From positions 1 through 64,000 of the forward strand of contig DGOV01000083.1 in NCBI GenBank assembly GCA_002390205.1: a stretch of DNA of 64,000 nt, written 5' to 3'. Each line of letters begins with the position of its first letter. Position 1 is the first letter of the stretch. Below are positions 1 through 7,949 of the stretch, piece by piece. The position numbers were made by a program, and so were the translations under genes. Under the pieces are notes generated by a model that saw only the letters and a program-made list of their open reading frames with translations, was not told the DNA's origin and searched no databases. This DNA comes from Proteobacteria bacterium UBA4457 (lineage in GTDB: Bacteria > Pseudomonadota > Gammaproteobacteria > Ga0077536).

Positions 1-272
1 GGCTTGTAGTTACCTTTCCTCATAGATATCGCTATCACCTTCTTAGGGGTACGGTGAAAAGTAAATAAGAGGTTGAGGAAAAGAGTTTTGAACTGTTCGT
101 TATAAGGGGTGGTTGGTCTGCGGCCTCTTCTCGATACTTTAAACTCTGTAGCTAGGTATTTATCCCATATGTCGTTAGAGACTTTAGTAAGTTTTTCGTC
201 GTCGCAGGTAAGGCCTGCATCGAAAAATACAAAGTACTCTAAATCTCTATCTTTAGGTAAGTCGTTTGGCAT
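1..272 (-). CDS. Hypothetical protein downstream of integrase, C-terminus cut by window edge
   Basis: An open frame runs on the minus strand from an ATG at 272 to the left edge: 90 codons with no stop. It starts inside the last codons of the integrase (about 20 bases of overlap), the usual sign of translational coupling, so both are probably cargo of the same element. The visible part begins MPNDLPKDRDLEYFVFF and is rich in charged residues with a basic middle (KVSRRGRRP). I see no signal peptide or membrane segment and recognise no family. A replication, excision or DNA-binding role would be a guess from position only. The overlapping plus-strand frame at 109-309 is less convincing. Confidence 0.5.
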   Translation of the reverse strand, partial: MPNDLPKDRDLEYFVFFDAGLTCDDEKLTKVSNDIWDKYLATEFKVSRRGRRPTTPYNEQFKTLFLNLLFTFHRTPKKVIAISMRKGNYK

Positions 273-1857
273 AGGACTGAGCTATCGAGTTGCTATAAGA
301 CGTCTCTAAATATTTTTGATATCTAGTTTGAAGCTTAGAGTTGTCAGGTATGCGGGCAAGCGGATGTTCGTTTATGGTAATGGGTTTGCCAAGGCTTTTT
401 AGCTTTCCTTTTTTATAACCTTCTTTGATTTGTAGAAGCTCCCAATAGTTATGGTCTTCAACGATACCCTTGGGTGCTATATCTAGCCATGGATCTTCGA
501 AAAATATCCATAGCTGGTCGTATAAATGTCGGTAACGAACAGGATTGAGGAACGTATAGTTCTTTTCATTTATGTTCGTGCTCGTGGGTGCGTGATTAAG
601 CAATCTCTGAGCCACAGCATCGTCTTGATTCAGTATTTCTGGGTCTTTAACGCACATGTTAAAAGTGCGTCTTAAATCGTGAGAAGAGAACTTCTTGCCT
701 ACGTATTCTTTAAGTTTCTCTAAGGTCTCTCGTGGTGGTGATGCAATTTTATCTGTTAGCTTTGCATTAGGGAAAACCCACTTGCATGCGGGATTTCTGC
801 TTAAGACAATACCTTTCCATGAGTCTAGTATGTAGTGCATTTTCTTGCTTATAGGGACTACGTGGTCTAGGGAGTTCTTGGTATTCCTAAACGTCATTTC
901 GCCTTTCCCTTCGCCTTCGCTAAAGTCTATATCACGCCACGATAGAGACAGGGCTTCACTACTACGTAAGCCATACTGCAAGAGCATAAAGAAATAAATT
1001 TTATCTCTAACCGCCAAGAAGTTATCTTGAAGGGCGCCGGCAATATTTTCACCCTCAAGATTTAAGAATTCACAAAAAATTGAAATCTCTTTTGGGTCGA
1101 GGTAGGTTTTAAGTTCGGGAACTTGGCTCTTATGAAGTTGCTTAGATTTAATCGCTACCGTTACAGGGTTACTCACAAAGAGCGGGTCATCAGGGTAATC
1201 TATTAAGCGTTCATCCATTAGTTTATTAAAACACGCTCTAAGGTATTTCATCGCCTTAACGGCGGTAGTGTGGTGGTTCTCGGCGATAGCAATCTTCTGC
1301 CATCGCTCTTTGATTACTCGCGCTGTTAGCTCTCGTATAGGCTTGTCTCGCCAGTCGGCGAACGAAGCGCTCCAAATCTTCCTCATGTCGTTAATAGTTC
1401 TTTCTTTGAGTGGCCTGGAGTTTAGATATTTTTTATCGCCACCTAAATAAACGTCTTCTAGTAGCTCGTGTAGCGTAAGGTTCAGTAGAGCTTCTTTTGA
1501 CTCGGTCTTTTCATTATGAGCTTCTTGCTTAGACTTCTCTGCTAGAGCAAGACTGCGCTCTTTAACTTCTTCTGCTTTTGGGTCGTTTCCGTCTGACAGT
1601 TCGCGAAGCCATGCTATTGCCTTAACTCGTGCTTCTTCTAATCCGAATTGAGGATATGTGCCTAGGGTTCTTCTTTTAGCTGACCCGTTGTTTGTCATGC
1701 GCCTCTCTACAAAGAAGGACTTACGCCCGCTAGGAGAGACCTTCAGCCCAAAGCCGAGCGTGCTAGTGTCTCGCATCCACTGGATTGTGTCTGCGATAAG
1801 TCGTCGTTTCTTTACGGCGTCATCAGTCAGTTTTACACGAGTCGATTTATTCTTCAT
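253..1857 (-). CDS. P4-type tyrosine recombinase / integrase
   Basis: Site-specific recombinase that would integrate and excise a genomic island. The N-terminal ~90 residues match the arm-binding domain of P4-like integrases (DUF4102 type, with SGRKSFFVERR and LGTYPQFGLEEAR), followed by a core-binding helical domain at about 130-260. The catalytic domain carries the full set: Arg in YGLRSSEAL (~298), Lys in TKNSLDH (~327), HDLRR (~393-396), His in LLNHAP (~422) and Tyr ~434. The C-terminus extends about 100 residues past the tyrosine, longer than usual. I start at the ATG at 1857 (534 aa) rather than an upstream TTG at 1905. The gene lies beside a truncated tRNA-Gln and points away from it, so the element continues left beyond the window. 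Confidence 0.9.
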   Translation of the reverse strand: MKNKSTRVKLTDDAVKKRRLIADTIQWMRDTSTLGFGLKVSPSGRKSFFVERRMTNNGSAKRRTLGTYPQFGLEEARVKAIAWLRELSDGNDPKAEEVKERSLALAEKSKQEAHNEKTESKEALLNLTLHELLEDVYLGGDKKYLNSRPLKERTINDMRKIWSASFADWRDKPIRELTARVIKERWQKIAIAENHHTTAVKAMKYLRACFNKLMDERLIDYPDDPLFVSNPVTVAIKSKQLHKSQVPELKTYLDPKEISIFCEFLNLEGENIAGALQDNFLAVRDKIYFFMLLQYGLRSSEALSLSWRDIDFSEGEGKGEMTFRNTKNSLDHVVPISKKMHYILDSWKGIVLSRNPACKWVFPNAKLTDKIASPPRETLEKLKEYVGKKFSSHDLRRTFNMCVKDPEILNQDDAVAQRLLNHAPTSTNINEKNYTFLNPVRYRHLYDQLWIFFEDPWLDIAPKGIVEDHNYWELLQIKEGYKKGKLKSLGKPITINEHPLARIPDNSKLQTRYQKYLETSYSNSIAQSYAKRLT

Positions 1858-1894
1858 CTGACTAATAGAACACAGGAATATAAAATACGCAATA

Positions 1895-1917
1895 AAAGTA
1901 GACAAAAAGTAGACAAA
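1895..1917. repeat. Two 12-bp direct repeats upstream of the integrase, candidate Int arm sites
   Basis: AAAGTAGACAAA occurs twice with an 11-bp period (1895-1906 and 1906-1917), 38 bp before the chosen integrase start and between it and the tRNA fragment. Short direct repeats near int are typical arm-type binding sites of tyrosine recombinases. The sequence shows the repeat; its role is inferred. Confidence 0.4.
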
Positions 1918-2049
1918 TATTTATTTGAAATAAAGATTGAGGGAAATAGGTTGATTTCCTTGAAAGCCTTTTAAATATTAGATTAATGCTGGTGTAGCAA
2001 GGGATTTAGCTTAGAGAGCCAGCTGGAATGAAGTTATTATAGTCTCTAA

Positions 2050-2093
2050 CAGCGGAGTCAGAGTCCGCTGTCCTACCGTTAGACGATATCCCA
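2050..2093 (-). pseudogene. 5' half of a tRNA-Gln (CUG anticodon), interrupted after the anticodon stem
   Basis: Reading the minus strand from 2093, the sequence gives a Gln-type acceptor strand (TGGGATA), a D arm (TCGTCTAACGGTAGGAC) and an anticodon arm with stem GCGGA/TCCGC and loop CTCTGAC, hence anticodon CTG. After 2050 a variable loop, T arm and TATCCCA acceptor strand should follow, but the next bases (TTAGAGACTATAATAACTTC) contain none of these. The break sits at the anticodon stem, a common crossover place for tyrosine recombinases, and the integrase gene lies just beyond it. The 3' half, or a rebuilt gene, is expected at the other end of the element outside the window. Confidence 0.6.
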
Positions 2094-2134
2094 TTAAACT
2101 ATTGGTTCATTCTCTATTATTTCGTCGCAATTAT

Positions 2135-3808
2135 CTAATAGATGACCGGCATTAGCTCTACATCAGCCAGTTGCCAAACATCCTTAGCTTTGCGCTCTAT
2201 GATCTCGGCTTCATCAGTTTTACTTTGCGCCTCTAATGACGCGACAAGCCCAAACATCGACCATCCATTTCTAGGATAGAACTTTAAGTCGTCTCTGTAA
2301 GTTTGTTCCGCAAGACCAAATTTCTTTTCAAGCATCAGTGATCTGGCTAGAGACTGCCGGGTAGGATAGTACCAAAATGGTGGCTCCATATACGGGAGTG
2401 TATCTTGATAATTAACAGCGTTTTGATAGGATTTTGACGCTAAATCATAGTTTTCTTCGGCCTCATGGATAGCTCCTTGCAGAAGAAATTGCGCTATGCC
2501 GAGCAAGGTCTTAGCGGGGTTAGATGCTTTAACAATTTTGCTGACCTCTTCTGACTCGATAAGGGGAGCAATTTCAACCAGTTCTTTTTTAGCACTGTCT
2601 ATATCACCTTGTGCTGCTAACGCTGTGCCTCTAGCATAATGTCGTATACCTTTAGAATATTTGAATTCTGCTATGTCTTCTGGAAAATCAAGCACATCTT
2701 CCCACTTAGAGAATCTCACCATAGATAGCAAAGGTAGAGTTCTGAAGTACTCTAGCATTGGGAATTTCTTGATCATTTCTATTCTGACGTAGTTTGAAAC
2801 TTTTATACCTGATTCTATAGATAAAGCACTTCTGCCCTCCATAGCGGCGGATGCCCAGAGAAAATGAATATTGTGGGGGTAGTATGCAGCGGGGTAGAAA
2901 CCTTGTGCGTTACATTGTGCAATATATTCTTCATCTACCTGGGCAGCATCTATATTTGCTTGCGACGCGTCGTTATACCTACCTACTCGCCAGAAAATAT
3001 GTGATGGCATGTGAACTAGATGGCCAGAGCCGGGTACAAGTTTACCGAGCCTGTCCGCATAAGGCTCTGCTCTTTCGGGTGTTTTTGAGGCTTCAACCGC
3101 ATGAATATATAGGTGGATAGCTAAAGGGTGGTCTGGATTAATCGACAGCACAGACTCTAGAGTTGCGAGAACTTTTTTAGTGTCAGGCTTTGGAGTACCC
3201 TCATCTGTCCAATAGTTCCAAGGCATGGTGTTCATTAAAGCCTCAGAAAAAAGAGACGCCGCATCATTATCTTCAGGGTATTTGTTTTTTAGGGCTTCCA
3301 TTGCCACAGCATAACTAGTGTCCAGAGGGGCTCTCGGCGTTGATGGTTCTCCGTTATACCGCTGGGATAACGCATCTATATAGTCGCGCTCATTTTGTGT
3401 TAAGTGCCCGCTATTATCTTGGGCTTTTTGTATTGCCGCGAATGCGCCGACTCTTTGTTCGGCACTCATTACTGCTTTACCGCTACTTGTAACGTTTATG
3501 TTGGGGCCAGTAGCTAGAGCTTCTCCCCAGAAGCACATGCCACATGTTGGGTCGAGTTTTTGTGCTGCTCTAAAGCTTCTAATCGATTCTGCGTGGTTGA
3601 ATCCAAAGGCAAGTATCAAGCCTTGGTTAAAATAACGTTGTGCTCCTTCATGCCCGGTGGTTATCAGATGAGAATGATTGCCTAAGCCTTCGAAGATTGG
3701 AGCTCCAGCTTCTTTCGCAAGTTTACTATCATTGGGTTCTATAGAGCCTTCACATCCAATTAGTAATGAAAAGCACAGAAAAAACAGCAGTTGATAAAAG
3801 CATTTCAT
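2135..3808 (-). CDS. TPR-repeat lipoprotein of unknown function
   Basis: Starting at the ATG at 3808 (GGGA 8-9 bases upstream; an in-frame ATG lies at 3823), the product is 557 aa. It has a short hydrophobic signal and lipobox LLIGC, so it is probably lipid-anchored in the envelope. The body is helical with tetratricopeptide-like repeats: an early one has YFNQGLILAFGFNHAESIRSFRAAQKLDPTCGMCFWGEAL with a CxxC, and others occur near the C-terminus (AEQTYRDDLKFYPRNGWSMFG). Large TPR lipoproteins of this kind occur in many marine bacteria without known function; protein-protein interaction is the only role supported. It stands alone between the tRNA fragment and rpsI. Confidence 0.7.
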   Translation of the reverse strand: MKCFYQLLFFLCFSLLIGCEGSIEPNDSKLAKEAGAPIFEGLGNHSHLITTGHEGAQRYFNQGLILAFGFNHAESIRSFRAAQKLDPTCGMCFWGEALATGPNINVTSSGKAVMSAEQRVGAFAAIQKAQDNSGHLTQNERDYIDALSQRYNGEPSTPRAPLDTSYAVAMEALKNKYPEDNDAASLFSEALMNTMPWNYWTDEGTPKPDTKKVLATLESVLSINPDHPLAIHLYIHAVEASKTPERAEPYADRLGKLVPGSGHLVHMPSHIFWRVGRYNDASQANIDAAQVDEEYIAQCNAQGFYPAAYYPHNIHFLWASAAMEGRSALSIESGIKVSNYVRIEMIKKFPMLEYFRTLPLLSMVRFSKWEDVLDFPEDIAEFKYSKGIRHYARGTALAAQGDIDSAKKELVEIAPLIESEEVSKIVKASNPAKTLLGIAQFLLQGAIHEAEENYDLASKSYQNAVNYQDTLPYMEPPFWYYPTRQSLARSLMLEKKFGLAEQTYRDDLKFYPRNGWSMFGLVASLEAQSKTDEAEIIERKAKDVWQLADVELMPVIY

Positions 3809-4087
3809 GTTTTTATTTCCCATTTATTATTCAGATAGGTGGCTTATAAACGTGCAGACGGGCTAGCCAATTTTTTTATCTAACTAGGCTTACTCGATCG
3901 CTATTTAGTATCGAAGGTCTAGGGTAGATTAAAATTTGAAAATTACAAGACCTGGATGTACTTAGCGTCTAGCGCTATGTGGCAGTTGTTTCGATGAAAT
4001 CGTGTAATTCGGTTGCTTTTCGGATCTTAATATTACCCTTGTTGGGCGAGATGGCGATAGCAAGTAGGGGACAGGGAGCCTCTCTAA

Positions 4088-4480
4088 TTATCTCTTACTA
4101 TACTGAGGTCGTTTTCTTGCTTTGTGTAGGCCAACTTTCTTTCTCTCAACTTCTCTCGCATCACGAGTGACAAACCCTGCAGCTTTTAATGACTGTTTCA
4201 AGGTTTCTTCATACTTTATCAACGCTCTTGTAATACCAAGACGAATGGCACCTGCTTGTCCTGTAATGCCGCCACCTTTTACGGTTACGTTAATATCGAA
4301 ATATTTCACCATGTCAACGGTTTCTAGGGGTTGAGCCACCACCATCCGGCCAGTTTCTCTCGGGAAATACTCCATCATTGGCTTTCCGTTTATGACGATA
4401 TTTCCCGTTCCCTTAGTCATGAAGACCCGTGCAGTGGAAGATTTTCTTCTGCCAGTACTGTAGTGAATATCTGCTGCCAT
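4088..4480 (-). CDS. rpsI: 30S ribosomal protein S9
   Basis: Component of the small-subunit head whose C-terminal tail reaches toward the P-site tRNA. The 130-aa product has the family N-terminus (YSTGRRKSSTARVF), the central GGGITGQAGAIRLGI segment and the invariant end KARKRPQYSKR with its terminal SKR. It lies 4 bases after rplM, the standard L13-S9 operon of bacteria, and is probably read from the promoter upstream of rplM. The usual gammaproteobacterial followers (sspA-sspB) are absent. Confidence 0.98.
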   Translation of the reverse strand: MAADIHYSTGRRKSSTARVFMTKGTGNIVINGKPMMEYFPRETGRMVVAQPLETVDMVKYFDINVTVKGGGITGQAGAIRLGITRALIKYEETLKQSLKAAGFVTRDAREVERKKVGLHKARKRPQYSKR

Positions 4481-4484
4481 TGTT

Positions 4485-4913
4485 TTATATTTCCAGTGGT
4501 ATTGGTTGTTGGGCGGTGTGGTCGTGTTGCGGGCCCGAGAAAACTTTTAGTTTTCTGTACATATCTCGACCTAAAGGGCCTTTCGGGAGCATGCCTTTAA
4601 CTGCACGCTCGATTATCTGCTCAGGGGCCTTTGCAAGCAATTTCTCAAAATTAATTTGCTTTAGTCCGCCAATATAACCAGAATATCTATAGTACATCTT
4701 ATTCTGTGCTTTATTCCCGGTGACTCGGATTTTCTCAGCGTTGATAATGACGATGTAATCACCTGTGTCCATATGAGGCGTATACTCAGCTTTATGCTTG
4801 CCTCTAAGGCGTGATGCTACCTCGGTAGCTAGTCTGCCGAGTACTTTGTCTGTAGCATCGACTACATACCATTTGTGGTTTATTGTTGCCGGTGTTGCCG
4901 TGAACGTTCTCAT
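4485..4913 (-). CDS. rplM: 50S ribosomal protein L13
   Basis: Early-assembling 23S rRNA-binding protein of the large subunit. The 142-aa product matches the family over its whole length: MRTFTATPATINHKWYVVDA at the start, VLGRLATEVASRLRGKHK, the HMDTGDYIVIINAEKI core and KGMLPKGPLGRDMYRKLKVF near the end. First gene of the rplM-rpsI unit, behind a clear sigma-70 promoter at 4946-4974. Confidence 0.98.
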   Translation of the reverse strand: MRTFTATPATINHKWYVVDATDKVLGRLATEVASRLRGKHKAEYTPHMDTGDYIVIINAEKIRVTGNKAQNKMYYRYSGYIGGLKQINFEKLLAKAPEQIIERAVKGMLPKGPLGRDMYRKLKVFSGPQHDHTAQQPIPLEI

Positions 4914-4945
4914 TTGCGTTTCTGAACTCTAAAAAATGATGCGCA

Positions 4946-4974
4946 ATGTTAAGATTTGCTAGGCGCTCTGTCAA
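4946..4974 (-). promoter_or_regulatory. Sigma-70 promoter of rplM-rpsI
   Basis: On the minus strand a perfect -35 box TTGACA (4969-4974) is followed after 17 bases by TAACAT (4946-4951) as -10. The start of transcription would fall about 25 bases upstream of the rplM ATG. Confidence 0.6.
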
Positions 4975-5028
4975 TGTGATATTGCAATATAGAGGGCTAA
5001 GTTTTTAGTTTAGTTAAAAGGAGTGTTA

Positions 5029-5682
5029 GTGGAAAGTAGCTCTAGAGCAATTTTATCCCTTCTTGATCGGGTTATATTAGGCATCGATCATGGACTACGT
5101 GTGGTTGCAGGGCCTGAAAAGACTGCGGGGCGGGTTTATCCCGCCGAGGGTGTCTCTGAGGCGACCCTGACAAAAGCTGAAAAGGCACACAGCGTTGGTC
5201 TGATGAGAGTTAATCATGCTGGTGAAGTCAGTGCGCAGGCGCTGTACTTGTCCCAAGCAATGTTTTCTAAAAAGCCTGAGTTATATAAGGTTTTTATGGA
5301 TGCAGCGTCAGAGGAAAAGGACCATTTATGGTGGTGCAAAAAGCGGATAACGGAGCTTGGAGGGCGGACCAGCTTGCTCGATGGCTTTTGGTTCGCGGGC
5401 GCTTTTGTTATAGGAACCGGCGTTGCTCGGCGGGGAGATGATGTTTCCTTAGGATTCGTTGAGGAGACCGAAGCCCAAGTTGTAGCACATTTGGATAGCC
5501 ATCTTGAAAAAATGGCGCCGAATGATACGCGAAGCCGTTCTATCATAGAGGAGATGAGACGAGATGAAGCGAAGCACGGAGAGCATGCAAGCGAACTAGG
5601 TGCGCAGCGCTTACCTAAGTTTTTTAGGCTATTGATGAAACTTCAGTCCCGTTGTATGACTTTCTTGGCCTATAAGGTTTAG
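5029..5682 (+). CDS. coq7: Coq7-type ubiquinone biosynthesis di-iron hydroxylase
   Basis: Catalyses the last ring hydroxylation in ubiquinone synthesis (demethoxyubiquinol to the 5-hydroxy product), the role taken by flavoprotein UbiF in E. coli. The ferritin-like fold shows the iron ligands: Glu in MRVNHAGEVSAQ, ExxH in SEEKDHLWW, Glu in EETEAQVVAH, and ExxH pairs in EEMRRDEAKHGEH. Translation probably starts at the GTG at 5029, six bases after AAAAGGAG (the GTG at 5023 sits directly on that site), giving 217 aa, close to other Coq7 proteins. It diverges from rplM-rpsI. A second ubiquinone factor, ubiK, lies at 18731. Confidence 0.93.
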   Translation: MESSSRAILSLLDRVILGIDHGLRVVAGPEKTAGRVYPAEGVSEATLTKAEKAHSVGLMRVNHAGEVSAQALYLSQAMFSKKPELYKVFMDAASEEKDHLWWCKKRITELGGRTSLLDGFWFAGAFVIGTGVARRGDDVSLGFVEETEAQVVAHLDSHLEKMAPNDTRSRSIIEEMRRDEAKHGEHASELGAQRLPKFFRLLMKLQSRCMTFLAYKV

Positions 5683-5744
5683 GCTAAATCTTCTGTGATG
5701 TTGTTGAGTCGGTAATTACAGATACTTTTTGGTAGACTGGTATT

Positions 5745-7130
5745 GTGCTTAACCTGAATAAAATCCTACATTTGTGGTGTCCTTTGCCTGCGATAGTTCT
5801 CATCGCTAACTGCGGCGCGTGTCTAGCAGCTATTCCTATCTCTATGTTAGGGCAAGGGGTTCCGACTCTGGCTCCAATGCTGGAAGAGGTTGTACCTACG
5901 GTAGTCAACATCGCTACTGAGGGATTTGTAGAGCAAAGTGCTCATCCTTTTTTTTCGGACCCATTTTTCAGCCAATTTCTCGAAATGCCTCAGCGACGCT
6001 CTCGCCGGAAGACCCAAAGCTTGGGTTCGGGCGTTATTGTAGATGCTGGGAATGGCTTAGTTCTTACAAACGCTCACGTAATAGATAATGCTCAAAAAAT
6101 CACAGTCAATCTATTAGATGGCCGAGAGTTTAAAGCCGAGTTAGTAGGTAGCGATCCGGAAACAGACATAGCAGTCATAAAAATAGCCCCAGATGATCTG
6201 ATTGGGATTAATTTAGCTGAGTCTAATGATTTAAGGGTTGGCGATTTTGTTATCGCTATTGGGAACCCTTTTGGTTTAGGGCAGACAGTGACGTCTGGGA
6301 TTGTAAGTGCCTTGGGTAGAAGTGGGCTTGGAGTTACAGGATATGAAGATTTAATCCAAACAGACGCGTCAATAAACCCAGGTAACTCAGGAGGAGCGCT
6401 CGTCGATCTGAATGGTCGGCTCGTAGGTCTTAATACAGCGATCTACTCGGGGACTGGAGGTAATATTGGCATTGGTTTTGCCATTCCCATTGATATGGTG
6501 AAGCAGGTAATGAGCCAACTTGTGGAGTTTGGAGAAGTCACTCGCGGTTTTATAGGTGTGGAGTATCAGGACTTAACTCGAGAACTATCACAAGCATTTG
6601 GATTAGACCAATATTTAGAAGGTGTTGTTTTAGTTGAGGTCTTGGACGGCTCCCCTGCCGGGAAAGCTGGATTGGAAGTTGGTGACGTTATCACACGAAT
6701 TAATAACAAAAGAATCAAAAATGCAATTCAGTTTGATAATGAAATAGCGATGAATAGGGCAGGTGCCGAAGTTGACATTAGTTACTTGCGCCGAGGCAGC
6801 CAAAAAAGTATTTCCCTATTAATTGGGACTAATGAAGTTCTTGATGACAAGACTATTCTCAAGAATGAACGTTTCTCTAATACTACTGTAGGAGAGATCC
6901 CTAGGGAATCTGATCTGTACGACAAGGTGGCAGGGATCATGGTATATAGCCTTAAGAAAGGCTCAAGGACGTGGAGTTCTGGATTGAGAGAAGGTGACAT
7001 AATTGTTTCCGTTAATCGATATGCTTCACCCTCTGTTGGTACTTTTGTGAATTTGTTAGCCAGATTTAAAGGTCCTCTTAGACTAAAGGTATATAGAGGT
7101 TATCAGTCTGGTTTCATCACAGTACCGTAG
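5745..7130 (+). CDS. Periplasmic DegP/DegQ-type serine endoprotease
   Basis: HtrA-family protease and chaperone that degrades misfolded envelope proteins. The 461-aa product has an N-terminal signal segment (cleavage probably near residue 29), then a trypsin-like domain with catalytic His111 (LTNAHVI), Asp141 (TDIAVIK) and Ser215 (NPGNSGGAL). PDZ domains follow at roughly 265-350 and 380-455. Length and two PDZ domains fit DegQ/MucD rather than single-PDZ DegS. The start is a GTG with a weak ribosome-binding site. Transcription converges on the metallopeptidase at 7134 with only three bases between stop codons. Confidence 0.92.
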   Translation: MLNLNKILHLWCPLPAIVLIANCGACLAAIPISMLGQGVPTLAPMLEEVVPTVVNIATEGFVEQSAHPFFSDPFFSQFLEMPQRRSRRKTQSLGSGVIVDAGNGLVLTNAHVIDNAQKITVNLLDGREFKAELVGSDPETDIAVIKIAPDDLIGINLAESNDLRVGDFVIAIGNPFGLGQTVTSGIVSALGRSGLGVTGYEDLIQTDASINPGNSGGALVDLNGRLVGLNTAIYSGTGGNIGIGFAIPIDMVKQVMSQLVEFGEVTRGFIGVEYQDLTRELSQAFGLDQYLEGVVLVEVLDGSPAGKAGLEVGDVITRINNKRIKNAIQFDNEIAMNRAGAEVDISYLRRGSQKSISLLIGTNEVLDDKTILKNERFSNTTVGEIPRESDLYDKVAGIMVYSLKKGSRTWSSGLREGDIIVSVNRYASPSVGTFVNLLARFKGPLRLKVYRGYQSGFITVP

Positions 7131-7133
7131 ACG

Positions 7134-7817
7134 TTATCGTTTCAATAGTCGCAACCATTTCCAGACATTTAGCAAACTAGCAAGAGATGCTGCAACATAA
7201 GTCAGAGCGCAGACAGTCAGTATTTTTCTTGCGGCGGGAAGGTCAGCATCGTCTAAAAAGCGCCCCCTCAAAATAGGCAAGGCTCTGTTAAAACTTGCGT
7301 CTATTTCTACAGGCAGAGTTATCAAATGAATCCCAATCGGCAAAATCATTGAACAAATAGCTATCGCCAACAGGCCAGCTCCCGCCATCGGGGCCCGCGT
7401 GAGAAGAGTCACGATGGGCGCTGCTATTAGGATAATAGATGCCATTCGTTCGAAAAAAAATGCTGCGTGAACTAACTTGGTACGTGTTTTTAGAGGACCG
7501 AAACCAATATGATCTTGTATCGCATGTCCCACTTCGTGGGCTGATATCACTACAGCTGAGAGTGACCTTCCATGATAGTTCGGTTCGCTTAGGACGACAC
7601 TTTTCGTTTTCGGGTTAAAATGATCACCGACGCCGGGCGCCGCTATCTCAACTTGATACGTTTGAGGAAGTGCTTTCTGTATAAGAAAGATCGCCAATTC
7701 TGCACCGGTTCCGGGTATGTCGGGCCGGTCATTAGAATGGAGCTTTATGATTCTTTTCGCCCAGATTTGAGGGAGGAATGAACCAATTAGGAGAACGAAT
7801 CCCAGGATAATATACAT
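7134..7817 (-). CDS. Membrane zinc metallopeptidase, YugP family
   Basis: Integral membrane protein of 227 aa with the zinc signature HEVGHAIQDH (His94, Glu95, His98) typical of the YugP/neutral zinc metallopeptidase family. Hydrophobic segments lie at about 1-18, 125-160 and 200-217, with the active site between the first and second. The substrate is not known for the family; membrane protein quality control is a reasonable inference. It converges with the DegP-type gene. Confidence 0.88.
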   Translation of the reverse strand: MYIILGFVLLIGSFLPQIWAKRIIKLHSNDRPDIPGTGAELAIFLIQKALPQTYQVEIAAPGVGDHFNPKTKSVVLSEPNYHGRSLSAVVISAHEVGHAIQDHIGFGPLKTRTKLVHAAFFFERMASIILIAAPIVTLLTRAPMAGAGLLAIAICSMILPIGIHLITLPVEIDASFNRALPILRGRFLDDADLPAARKILTVCALTYVAASLASLLNVWKWLRLLKR

Positions 7818-7949
7818 ATTATAGGCTTGTCTTTGGTAATAGTTTTAGGAGCATGATAGTCCTGATAACATAATCAAATAGTGTTCTCATCGCAACTGAG
7901 ATTTACGATGAGCTAGTTCTGGCCCAGCAAATAGAGAAGTTGTTCAAAT

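Noticed and set aside
109..309. Plus-strand 66-codon open frame near the left edge
   Set aside because: It lies antisense to the integrase end and to the coupled minus-strand ORF, lacks a ribosome site, and shows low-complexity Ser/Arg composition.
2030..2100. Intact tRNA gene
   Set aside because: No T arm or matching 3' acceptor strand follows the anticodon arm on the minus strand; called as a fragment.
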